From Clostridium sp. (GTDB taxonomy: Bacteria > Bacillota_I > Bacilli_A > RF39 > UBA660), in NCBI GenBank assembly GCA_023665725.1, contig JAMPDH010000005.1, forward strand, positions 16,716 through 67,269: DNA of 50,554 nucleotides, read 5' to 3'. How positions within the stretch are numbered: position 1 is the first letter of the stretch; each line of letters opens with the position of its first letter. The notes beneath the pieces were generated by a model that searched no databases, was not told where the DNA came from, and saw nothing but the letters and a program-made list of their open reading frames with translations. The position numbers were made by a program, and so were the translations under genes. Shown one piece after another: positions 33,992-40,898 of the stretch.

Positions 33992-34050
33992 ATTTACCTC
34001 CGTATGTCTTGTTATACTTTTCATACTTATTATACTTTACGTGCATAAAA

Positions 34051-34084
34051 AAAGCAATAGATTTTCCTAAATATCTATTACTTT
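34051..34084 (-). terminator. Terminator of the XRE-SRPBCC unit
   Basis: Minus strand AAAGTAATAGAT, loop, ATCTATTGCTTT followed by TTTT; 12-bp stem with one G-U. Confidence 0.9.
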
Positions 34085-34112
34085 AATTAAATATATAAAA
34101 ATGTAGTTTAAA

Positions 34113-34511
34113 TTACTTGTTTACTTCTTGTTCTAAATCTCTCATATATCTTTTTTGCATACTTTTCAAATAAGGTTTAGCAAGTATTTTCATAATGAGA
34201 TTATTTGTTTCTATTTCTTCTGTAAAATCCAATAATACATTTCCATTATCTAATTTTTTAAATATCCCTATCCATTTACCTTTAATATTTGCATTTTCTA
34301 TATCAAATTTGTATTCTTTTAGTTTTTTCTTTGATGTTATTGTAAAATAGGTAGGATAATTATTTGTGGTAAATTCTATAAAATTGCTATCATCTATTAT
34401 CTCAATTTTAGATAGATCACTTCTCCAAGCATATTTTGTATTATCAGTAATAACATCCCATAACTTTTCTATATTACAATTAAATTCTTTTTTTATATTT
34501 GATTTTACCAT
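34113..34511 (-). CDS. SRPBCC-superfamily protein
   Basis: 132 aa from the ATG at 34511, which follows the leader AATTTAGGAGTGTGTGT. It has the START/SRPBCC pattern: an N-terminal strand with IKKEFNCNIEKLWDVITDN, beta strands in the middle (FIEFTTNNYPTYFTITSKKK) and a long C-terminal helix (ILAKPYLKSMQKRYMRDLEQ). Such proteins bind hydrophobic ligands. It is the second gene of a unit with the membrane-anchored XRE regulator and ends at a strong terminator. Ligand unknown. Confidence 0.75.
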   Translation of the reverse strand: MVKSNIKKEFNCNIEKLWDVITDNTKYAWRSDLSKIEIIDDSNFIEFTTNNYPTYFTITSKKKLKEYKFDIENANIKGKWIGIFKKLDNGNVLLDFTEEIETNNLIMKILAKPYLKSMQKRYMRDLEQEVNK

Positions 34512-34533
34512 ACACACACTCCTAAATTGTAAT

Positions 34534-35091
34534 TTATTCACAAATTCCATTGTTATTTATAAAATACTGTTCTATCTTATAAATACTATCTTCCGTTGTG
34601 TTAGAATCAACAATATCTTTTAAGTCTTTATTTATCTCGTTAGAACAGTTATTACATACATAAAAATTATCTGTTCCAAATTCAATAGCATATTTTTGAT
34701 TATTTAAGGAACATGACATTTCAACAGTCTCTACAGAAAAATTTTCTTGATTTGTTCTTAAAACAGTAAATAAAATTAAACTTATTATGTCTATTACTAA
34801 AAAGATAAGAAAGAGTATCCCAATTGCTTTTAATATTTTTATAATAATACCTGCTAATTTTTCCGTATTACTAACTTTAGTTTCTAATATACCTCTAATA
34901 TCATTATCTAATAGTTCGTCAACACTAATATTAAGTGCTTTAGATAATAACTTTAACTGTTCTGGATTAGGTGTGGTTTCTCCTAATTCCCAATTTGAAA
35001 TAGTTTGCCTTGTAACATTAACCTTTTCTCCTAATTGTTCCTGTGAAAGATTTTTTTTCTTTCTTAATTTTAAAATATTCTCTCCTAACAT
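34534..35091 (-). CDS. XRE-family regulator with a membrane segment
   Basis: 185 aa. The helix-turn-helix domain (MLGENILKLRKKKNLSQEQL through VTRQTISNWELGETTPNPEQ) is followed by a linker and a transmembrane helix at about residues 85-110 (GILFLIFLVIDIISLILFTV); the remaining 70 residues contain two cysteines (CNNC) and would be exterior. A membrane-tethered repressor with an outside sensor is plausible. The ATG at 35091 follows AAAGGAG. The promoter has a palindrome CCAAAGGGCTTTGG next to the -35. Confidence 0.85.
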   Translation of the reverse strand: MLGENILKLRKKKNLSQEQLGEKVNVTRQTISNWELGETTPNPEQLKLLSKALNISVDELLDNDIRGILETKVSNTEKLAGIIIKILKAIGILFLIFLVIDIISLILFTVLRTNQENFSVETVEMSCSLNNQKYAIEFGTDNFYVCNNCSNEINKDLKDIVDSNTTEDSIYKIEQYFINNNGICE

Positions 35092-35114
35092 TTTATTTTC
35101 TCCTTTCATAAACA

Positions 35115-35157
35115 ATTATAGATATTTGATGTTTACAAGTCTACCAAAGGGCTTTGG
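35115..35157 (-). promoter_or_regulatory. Promoter and palindromic operator of the XRE unit
   Basis: TAGACT (35138-35143), 17-base spacer, TATAAT (35115-35120). Abutting the -35 is the palindrome CCAAAGGGCTTTGG (35144-35157, 12 of 14 bases symmetric), a likely repressor site. Confidence 0.6.
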
Positions 35158-35199
35158 AACTTTGTCAAAGACTTTTAACAATTATCAAATTATAAATTT

Positions 35200-35481
35200 T
35201 TAAAACAAAATAAATATTGCTACTATGAATATAAATATTGCCACAAATAATGAATAGTATGCAGTCTTTTTGTTAGAATTCCAATTTTCTATTGTTTGAA
35301 TTAACATTAAAACTCCTAATAGTGGTTCAAAAATATTGATTGCTTTATCCCATATATCAAATATTTGTAGAAATGATAGTATTATTACTGAGGCTGAAAT
35401 AATAAAGCCAACTATTGTTAAGATTTTCATAAATAATGTTTTTTGCTCCCAATTTTCAATTTTAAAATCTTTAATTGCCAT
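35200..35481 (-). CDS. Small membrane protein
   Basis: 93 aa from the ATG at 35481, preceded by AATTTAGGAGTGTGATTAAA, almost the same leader as the SRPBCC gene. The N-terminus MAIKDFKIENWEQKTLFMKI is cytoplasmic; three hydrophobic helices follow (about residues 20-38, 46-61 and 74-92). No known family. It sits at the end of a run of genes starting with flavodoxin at 36886 and may share that transcript. Confidence 0.6.
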   Translation of the reverse strand: MAIKDFKIENWEQKTLFMKILTIVGFIISASVIILSFLQIFDIWDKAINIFEPLLGVLMLIQTIENWNSNKKTAYYSLFVAIFIFIVAIFILF

Positions 35482-35518
35482 TTTAATCACACTCCTAAAT
35501 TGTAATTTGTTACACACT

Positions 35519-35776
35519 TTAAAAATTAAACCATTTAATGTTTTCGTATTCTTTTGGTATATTACTATAATCAAACCATCCTAAATTTTTAATAAATTTT
35601 ATTGCATCATTTCCATATTTTTGTTGTAGAAATTTTACAAATAACTGTTCATCATAACAAGTTGTTTTCTTCCACTTGAAAAATTGCTCAATCAAATTAT
35701 CAAAATCATATAATATTTTCTTATCAACTTCATATAGCATAATATCGCCATCTGCACTTAACATTAATTTTTCCAT
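35519..35776 (-). CDS. Small hypothetical soluble protein
   Basis: 85 aa beginning MEKLMLSADGDIMLYEVDKK, with no membrane segment or signal. The second half is aromatic-rich (FFKWKKTTCYDEQLFVKFLQ, then NLGWFDYSNIPKEYENIKWF). The ATG follows a full copy of the shared leader AAATTACAATTTGAAAGTGA. Similar short proteins occur in Firmicute genomes, but I cannot attach a function. Confidence 0.6.
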   Translation of the reverse strand: MEKLMLSADGDIMLYEVDKKILYDFDNLIEQFFKWKKTTCYDEQLFVKFLQQKYGNDAIKFIKNLGWFDYSNIPKEYENIKWFNF

Positions 35777-35822
35777 AATACTTATCTCACTTTCAAATTG
35801 TAATTTGAATTATTGTAAATAG

Positions 35823-36473
35823 TTATAGCATTGTTAATCCTAAACTAATCATTATTATATACATTATCGTTTTTGGTATCATAAGCATTCCTATTTTAGG
35901 GTTTTCTTTAGCAAACAATGTAACAGGAATATAAAATACAAAACTTAATATGATACATATTGCCATAGTTATTCCAAATGTTCCACCTGATATTAGAAAT
36001 AAAATTACTTCAATTCCACCAGTAATAGCAAATAGAACATTTCTACATAAAGATAATTTTTTATTACCATTCTTAAACCAATTATTTTGTGGCAATAAAC
36101 ATATTATAATTCTCATTAATGCTGTACTCCAAATAAGTATAGGGATAATACTATGGACTGTTTTATCATAATTCATTTTCCAAATATAAAATAAAAGTAT
36201 ATAAAATATTGTCATAGAAATGGAAGTGACTACTAAACCAAGATTCATCCACCATTTTACTTTTTTTGATTCACCTTTTATATTTTTTATTACTCTTGGA
36301 ATCAAATGAAAAGAATCACCAAATCCCAGAATTAAAGTCATAATACCATAAAGTAAGAATAATTCTCGTGAACTGTTTTTCAAAAATATTATTCCTGCTA
36401 TTAAATCAAATAATAAATAACCTATAACAAATACAGATTCACCTATACGCATTCCAATTTTTCCTTTAGACAT
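35823..36473 (-). CDS. Multi-pass membrane protein, unknown
   Basis: 216 aa with about seven hydrophobic helices over its whole length. The N-terminal GESVFVIGYLLFDLIAGIIF and the loop GFGDSFHLIPRVIKNIKGES give no family I recognise. It starts 17 bases after the flavodoxin stop, so the two are probably co-transcribed. The weak ribosome-binding site (AAAGGAATTATTACT) is adequate. A transporter or redox-linked membrane partner of the flavodoxin is possible but unsupported. Confidence 0.7.
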   Translation of the reverse strand: MSKGKIGMRIGESVFVIGYLLFDLIAGIIFLKNSSRELFLLYGIMTLILGFGDSFHLIPRVIKNIKGESKKVKWWMNLGLVVTSISMTIFYILLFYIWKMNYDKTVHSIIPILIWSTALMRIIICLLPQNNWFKNGNKKLSLCRNVLFAITGGIEVILFLISGGTFGITMAICIILSFVFYIPVTLFAKENPKIGMLMIPKTIMYIIMISLGLTML

Positions 36474-36490
36474 AGTAATAATTCCTTTCT

Positions 36491-36886
36491 TTAAGCAATA
36501 AAACTTTTGGCAAAATCTTCTGCCTTTTTTAGTTCTTCATCTGTTGGCTTATTTTTAGCATAAAAATATTCTTCTTCTACTTTAATACCTTTATCTGTTA
36601 ATTCCTTTTTTAATAGTTCTATTGAATGCTTTGAAATCCAAGAAGTTGAAAATACTACTGCTTTGTTAATATTTTCAGGATTTAGATTTGCTATATATTT
36701 TTTTAATTTATTATCTAAACCATACATATATAACGCACCACCTATAAATAAACAATCAACTTTTTCATTGATTAATGCTCCGATTTTGTCAATTGAAACA
36801 GCGTCTGTATTAACTCCTTTAGCAATTGCCTGTGCTAAAGATTTTGTGTTTCCACTTCTTGAATAATATCTTACTTGAATATTCAT
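36491..36886 (-). CDS. Flavodoxin-like protein
   Basis: 131 aa. The FMN phosphate-binding loop is YSRSGNTKSLAQAI (about residues 8-21), followed by the alternating alpha/beta flavodoxin fold: DCLFIGGALYMYGLDNKLKK and VVFSTSWISKH. It carries electrons in place of ferredoxin or acts as a quinone/nitro-reductase-like domain. The ATG follows GAGGAGGAAAAT. Promoter with extended -10 at 36941-36949, whose upstream part overlaps the preceding terminator. Confidence 0.88.
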   Translation of the reverse strand: MNIQVRYYSRSGNTKSLAQAIAKGVNTDAVSIDKIGALINEKVDCLFIGGALYMYGLDNKLKKYIANLNPENINKAVVFSTSWISKHSIELLKKELTDKGIKVEEEYFYAKNKPTDEELKKAEDFAKSFIA

Positions 36887-36940
36887 ATATTTTCCTCCTC
36901 TACTCGATAAATTACTATTTATCTCTTTGTTTCACTCAAT

Positions 36941-36949
36941 ATTATACCA
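36941..36949 (-). promoter_or_regulatory. Extended -10 promoter of the flavodoxin unit
   Basis: TGGTATAAT on the minus strand without a good -35; the T-run of the upstream terminator occupies the spacer. Confidence 0.6.
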
Positions 36950-36988
36950 CGAAAAAAAGCTAATTTCCTATGTTGGATAATTAACTTT
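36950..36988 (-). terminator. Terminator of the XRE/107-aa unit
   Basis: Minus strand AAAGTTAATT, 13-base loop, AATTAGCTTT then TTTT. Confidence 0.75.
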
Positions 36989-37007
36989 ATCACTTATCAT
37001 TTATCAT

Positions 37008-37331
37008 TTAACTTTTATCATCTACTATATTAATAGAAACAATTTTGTTAAGTCTATAATAATATTGTTCTTTTTTATTCTTTTTATTCGTAGTTTCAAT
37101 TACTATCCAAGTATCATTAAAACATTTTAATACTCCTTCAGTAGCACTACCAAAAGCTATAACTAATTCGTCGCTTGTTTCAATATTTATTTTTTTACCT
37201 ACTAATTCTTGCAAAGATGGAAATTTATTTTTATTTTCTTTAAATTGTTTATTTATTATCTTGTCTAGCTTAGAGGAAAGCCCACAATATGTTCCAACTA
37301 TTGCTAGAATAATCAACCATGTATAATCCAT
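37008..37331 (-). CDS. Membrane-anchored small protein in an XRE operon
   Basis: 107 aa. One N-terminal hydrophobic helix (DYTWLIILAIVGTYCGLSSK), then a soluble part with beta character: VGKKINIETSDELVIAFGSA and TWIVIETTNKKNKKEQYYYR. It starts two bases after the stop of the XRE gene at 37334-37771, so it is translationally coupled to it. The C-terminal region of the XRE protein has similar beta-rich segments (LIGKTCYLTISEDFFDIYLN), hinting that the two share a domain. Function unknown. Confidence 0.7.
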   Translation of the reverse strand: MDYTWLIILAIVGTYCGLSSKLDKIINKQFKENKNKFPSLQELVGKKINIETSDELVIAFGSATEGVLKCFNDTWIVIETTNKKNKKEQYYYRLNKIVSINIVDDKS

Positions 37332-37333
37332 AA

Positions 37334-37771
37334 TTAATCTTCCTCCACAACTTTAATTGAAGTTATCATATCAGCATCAATTAATTTAATACATTTTTCT
37401 TTCTTTTTTTGATATTCAATTTTTATAAAATCTCTATTTATATCCATCACCTTTACAGGTTTATCACCATTTAGATAAATATCAAAAAAATCCTCTGAAA
37501 TAGTAAGATAACAAGTTTTACCAATTAAGTTATTAAATACATCATCTTTTATGTTATTGCTACATAAAATTTCTAAATTATTATTAGCAAGTTCATCTAA
37601 ACTGATTTTTAAATATTTTGATAATAACTTTGCTTGATTCAAATCTGGATAAGTTACACCACTTTCCCAATTTGCTAATGTTTGCCTAGAAACTCCAACC
37701 TTTTCTGCTAGTTTTTCTTGAGTTAGATTAAATTTTTTTCGTAGTTCACTTATTTTTTCACCAATATTCAA
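37334..37771 (-). CDS. XRE-family transcriptional regulator
   Basis: 145 aa. N-terminal Cro/CI helix-turn-helix: LRKKFNLTQEKLAEKVGVSR followed by QTLANWESGVTYPDLNQAKL. The C-terminal 75 residues are a beta-rich domain. The start codon is TTG at 37771, with GGGTGATG upstream; no ATG fits. It forms a two-gene operon with the 107-aa membrane protein. The resemblance to the XRE protein at 34534 is limited to the DNA-binding domain. Confidence 0.85.
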   Translation of the reverse strand: MNIGEKISELRKKFNLTQEKLAEKVGVSRQTLANWESGVTYPDLNQAKLLSKYLKISLDELANNNLEILCSNNIKDDVFNNLIGKTCYLTISEDFFDIYLNGDKPVKVMDINRDFIKIEYQKKKEKCIKLIDADMITSIKVVEED

Positions 37772-37855
37772 TTTTCATCACCCATAAACATTTTATTATT
37801 TTCTCTGCACATAATAAAGAAAATTTATTTAACATTTTGTAAAAATAATTTAACA

Positions 37856-37905
37856 AAAGCAAGATAATTAACTTTTAATTGTTAAATTACTATCTATCTC
37901 GCTTT
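37856..37905 (-). terminator. Hairpin between the 123-aa gene and the XRE operon
   Basis: Minus strand AAAGCGAGATA ... TATCTTGCTTT (11-bp stem with one G-U, long AT-rich loop) followed by a weak T-rich tract. Confidence 0.5.
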
Positions 37906-37949
37906 AATTATATCAAAAATATGCTATCTTTTATAGACAATCTACTTAA

Positions 37950-38321
37950 TTAAATATCTTTTCTTTTTAATAAAATATGAGCATGAGGATACCTAATTCC
38001 TTCTTTTGTTATTTGTTTTCCATGAACCACTCCAATACATATTTCAAAATCTTTATTTTGACTTATTATTTCATCTGTTATACTTTGTAAAAATATTGCC
38101 AATTCATGACTAGGATTATCAAAAATAGCATCAACCTCTTCTATATGTTCTTCATTTATAAATTCAATATTTTGACAAACATATAAAGTATCATCAAATA
38201 CATAATGATTCCATTTCTTAGAAATCTCCTCTCTATCTTTTTCATCATTGTTGAAAATTTTAAAGTTTTTTTTATTCATTGGTTCATAGAAGATAAAGTT
38301 TTTTGACATATCACTTTTCAT
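37950..38321 (-). CDS. Hypothetical protein of the replication remnant
   Basis: 123 aa from the ATG at 38321, preceded by AAAGGTG; the frame is open to an ATG at 38408 that has no ribosome-binding site. The C-terminus has IGVVHGKQITKEGIRYPHAH then ILLK. The His-x-His followed by hydrophobic residues resembles the HUH metal site of rolling-circle Rep/relaxase proteins, but no second motif or catalytic Tyr region is obvious. It is downstream of the replisome-organiser-like gene and probably belongs to the same mobile remnant. Confidence 0.5.
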   Translation of the reverse strand: MKSDMSKNFIFYEPMNKKNFKIFNNDEKDREEISKKWNHYVFDDTLYVCQNIEFINEEHIEEVDAIFDNPSHELAIFLQSITDEIISQNKDFEICIGVVHGKQITKEGIRYPHAHILLKRKDI

Positions 38322-38490
38322 ATAGTCTGCACCTTTTTTATTTTGTATTAAATATCTAGTAAAACCTTTATATGGAGTAGTTATTTCCATTGCTTCAGTA
38401 AAAAACATACTACTATTTAATAAATCAATATTTATTATAATTAATCTCTCCTTTTCTATATTCTTTTAAGTCTTTTGTATAATGGCTTAA

Positions 38491-39261
38491 CTAATAATCA
38501 TAATCAATTTCTATATCATTATCTTCTTTAAACCACCCTGTTTCTTCATCCCACTCTATTTCTTGATTTTTTAGTTTATCAATATTATTTAATACTGCTG
38601 ATTTAAAGTAACCAAATTTATTCTCTATTTTTTCCCCATCTTCATCACAAAAATCATGTTCTACTACTCTAGGTATAATATAGTGATTTATTGCTATCAA
38701 ATCTTTGAAATCATACTTATCTAACAAATTATCAAATAAATCATCATAATAAAAGATTTGAATATCCTCTTTTTCAATAAATCCCCTATTCACTAAATCT
38801 ATTGTCAAAGGATTATGATCTTCAACAAAAAAAGTCGATTTGGTTTTATCGGCTTTATCAATTTGTTCTTCAGTATTTGTTTTATTAGTATTTATTTGGG
38901 TATCATTTTCCACCAGTGGAACATCCACAGGTGGATTTTGTACCTCTGGATTATCTTTATTCTTTTCTAATTCTATTGGTTGCTCATAAATTAAATAATT
39001 ATATTCAAAATAGCCTTTTTCACCTCTTACCTTTTCAATGACTAAATAACCGTACTCCTTTAATTCTTTTAATGTGGATTTAATTGCTCGTTCTTGTTCC
39101 TTGCAAACAGCACATAATCCATTTAGTGAGTAATCCCAGTTTTCTGGAAGACTCAACATGAAAGACAATAAACCTTTAGCTTTAAGACTTAAATTTTTAT
39201 CACGCAAATGATAATTAGACATTACTGTGTAATTCTTTGTTTTTTCTATTTTAAATACCAT
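38491..39261 (-). CDS. Replisome-organiser-like protein (winged-helix N-domain)
   Basis: 256 aa from the ATG at 39261 (AAGGGTGATAAAC upstream). The first about 90 residues, KNYTVMSNYHLRDKNLSLKA followed by LPENWDYSLNGL and ERAIKSTLKELKEYGYL, are the winged-helix domain of plasmid/ICE replication initiators and phage replisome organisers. A low-complexity linker (about residues 95-140) precedes a C-terminal domain with FGYFKSAVLNNIDKLKNQEI, similar to the DUF6017/DnaD-type tail. It fits replication of a former plasmid or integrative element together with the ParB-like gene upstream. Confidence 0.75.
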   Translation of the reverse strand: MVFKIEKTKNYTVMSNYHLRDKNLSLKAKGLLSFMLSLPENWDYSLNGLCAVCKEQERAIKSTLKELKEYGYLVIEKVRGEKGYFEYNYLIYEQPIELEKNKDNPEVQNPPVDVPLVENDTQINTNKTNTEEQIDKADKTKSTFFVEDHNPLTIDLVNRGFIEKEDIQIFYYDDLFDNLLDKYDFKDLIAINHYIIPRVVEHDFCDEDGEKIENKFGYFKSAVLNNIDKLKNQEIEWDEETGWFKEDNDIEIDYDY

Positions 39262-39314
39262 GTTTATCACCCTTTCTTCTTTCAAATAAAAAAGACATAT
39301 TTCTATGCTCTTTT

Positions 39315-40211
39315 CTATACTTTTAAATTATTTATATCAATATCGTTCATTTTTTCTTTATTTAACTCATTATAACTCTTTATTGCCTCTATTATGTATT
39401 GTTCTATATACCTTTTATCTCTTTTTAACAATTCACATGGTAATACAGATTCTATTTTATCTTTATTAAAAGATATTTGTTCATTTTGATTACCTTTATT
39501 TTGAGATAGAATTTTTTCTAATGAATTATAATTTAATAATTTATTTTTACTAAGTTCTCTTATTTTAATAGCTTGAGCATGACTAGGAGTTAAATCTTCG
39601 TATGTTATTGAAGCATAAACTAAGTTTTGCTCATCTTTGTTCAAATACGATAATTCTACAGCAGGCTTTATTCCCATAGTTAGATAAGTCCTTTTGTCGT
39701 ATTTAATAGTATTATCTACCAAATCTAATAATTCTGGTATTAATTTAGTCAGCCTTATATACTTTTTTACTGTAGATGCTGATTCTCCATGTTGTTTGCC
39801 GATTTTTTCACTAGATAACTTCGGTTCCTCGGTGTCCGAAGTTGTTTTTCCTTGATGCTTAATAGCATCCATTTTCATTTTATATGCAAATGCTTTTTCT
39901 GATGGTAATATTTTTTCTCTATATATATTTGAATCTACCATATACACTATTGCTTCATCATCATTAAGATCTTTTACATAAGCGTCTGCTTCTTCTATTC
40001 CAATTAATTCAAGAGCTAATTTTCTTCTATGTCCTGAAATCATCTCATATTTATCATTATCTTTTTTTCTCACAATTAAAGGATTGAGTAAACCATTCTC
40101 TTTGATGCTTTGAGTAAGTTCCCTTAAAGAATCATCATTATTTACTAAAAAAGGATGATTTTTAAAAGAATCTATATCTTTAATTTTTATTTTGATTAAA
40201 TTGCTATTCAT
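39315..40211 (-). CDS. ParB/RepB/Spo0J-family partition protein
   Basis: 298 aa. The ParB N-domain is present: SIKENGLLNPLIVRKKDN followed by MISGHRRKLALELIG (the GxxRR box, about residues 55-70) and then the helix-turn-helix region KIGKQHGESASTVKKYIRLT. ParB binds centromere-like sites and, with CTPase activity, loads partition complexes. The start is the ATG at 40211 after AAAGGAG, overlapping the XRE gene by 8 bases. No ParA gene is adjacent and the setting is not the chromosomal parAB locus, so it looks like an element-borne copy. Confidence 0.85.
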   Translation of the reverse strand: MNSNLIKIKIKDIDSFKNHPFLVNNDDSLRELTQSIKENGLLNPLIVRKKDNDKYEMISGHRRKLALELIGIEEADAYVKDLNDDEAIVYMVDSNIYREKILPSEKAFAYKMKMDAIKHQGKTTSDTEEPKLSSEKIGKQHGESASTVKKYIRLTKLIPELLDLVDNTIKYDKRTYLTMGIKPAVELSYLNKDEQNLVYASITYEDLTPSHAQAIKIRELSKNKLLNYNSLEKILSQNKGNQNEQISFNKDKIESVLPCELLKRDKRYIEQYIIEAIKSYNELNKEKMNDIDINNLKV

Positions 40212-40686
40212 AATCAACTTCTCCTTTAATTGTGAAATTTAATTTCCATTCAATATAATCCTCGTAAGATATTTCTCTCCGTTTTCTTTTAATCCTCATT
40301 GTATTCCATTCATCTAAGCATCTTTTGAGGATTAAAATCTTTTTGTCATTTATATTAGGAATATTAGATAAATCTATATAATAATTTGGTATTAATTCTT
40401 CTAACCACATTAAAGTATAAATTATATCTATTGGTTCTTTATATTCATACTTTTTGATAGAATTAATATTTACATTTAAGATTTGAGCTATTTCTAATGT
40501 TCTATCTTCTTTCGGATTTCTATCTCCTTTCTCATACCTAGTCATTGTTCTTCTTTTACATTCTCCAGTCAATCCTAACTTATCCGATACATCATCCTGT
40601 GTCATTAATCTAAATTGTCTTGCAAAAGCAATACGAGATCCTTGAGATAAATCTCTTAATTTTGGTTTTGTGTACATTAATCGCAT
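40204..40686 (-). CDS. XRE-like regulator of the replication remnant
   Basis: 160 aa from the ATG at 40686, preceded by TTGGAGGTAATAAAA. The helix-turn-helix lies at about residues 17-70: RIAFARQFRLMTQDDVSDKL and TMTRYEKGDRNPKEDRTLEI. The remainder is helical with charged segments (RIKRKRREISYEDYIEWKL). It heads the XRE-ParB-replisome-organiser cluster and overlaps ParB by 8 bases. The inverted repeat GTCGTA/TACGAC flanking its -10 region may be its operator. Confidence 0.8.
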   Translation of the reverse strand: MRLMYTKPKLRDLSQGSRIAFARQFRLMTQDDVSDKLGLTGECKRRTMTRYEKGDRNPKEDRTLEIAQILNVNINSIKKYEYKEPIDIIYTLMWLEELIPNYYIDLSNIPNINDKKILILKRCLDEWNTMRIKRKRREISYEDYIEWKLNFTIKGEVDYE

Positions 40687-40705
40687 TTTTATTACCTCCA
40701 ATTTC

Positions 40706-40743
40706 TTGTCGTACATTATATAAAAAAGACTAAGATATACGAC
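40706..40743 (-). promoter_or_regulatory. Promoter region of the XRE-ParB cluster with inverted repeat
   Basis: TATAAT at 40715-40720, with GTCGTA (40738-40743) at the -35 position and its mirror TACGAC just downstream of the -10 (40708-40713). The spacer includes one arm of the ppdK terminator. Confidence 0.5.
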
Positions 40744-40763
40744 ATAATAGTCATCTTAGTCTT
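40721..40763 (-). terminator. Terminator of ppdK
   Basis: Minus strand AAGACTAAGAT, 16-base loop, ATCTTAGTCTT followed by TTTT; perfect 11-bp stem. Confidence 0.85.
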
Positions 40764-40767
40764 AAAT

Positions 40768-40898
40768 TTATATATAAATGTCAACAAATATTGGCTTCTT
40801 TAAACTTACATACTTACATTCAGGTACTCTATCTGAATACCTTAATACATCATCTTTTGTAATGATTATGCGGGTTAAGAACAATTCAATATCTTGAT
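40768..40898 (-). pseudogene. Gene-tail relic downstream of ppdK
   Basis: Directly after the ppdK stop, and continuing into it in another frame, the minus strand encodes DIELFLTRIIITKDDVLRYS then VPECKYVSLKKPIFVDIYI and a stop at 40768. There is no start or ribosome-binding site. ELFLTR-II-KDDVLR also occurs in the relic at 22.3 kb. The last residues resemble the YxeA-like tail KEPLIVEIYI. Probably the 3' remnant of a lost gene. Confidence 0.45.

Noticed and set aside
29654-35776. Integron-type cassette array
   Set aside because: No attC-like palindromes at gene ends and no integron integrase; the only tyrosine recombinase is xerC in the core region. Only the shared leader is left to explain.
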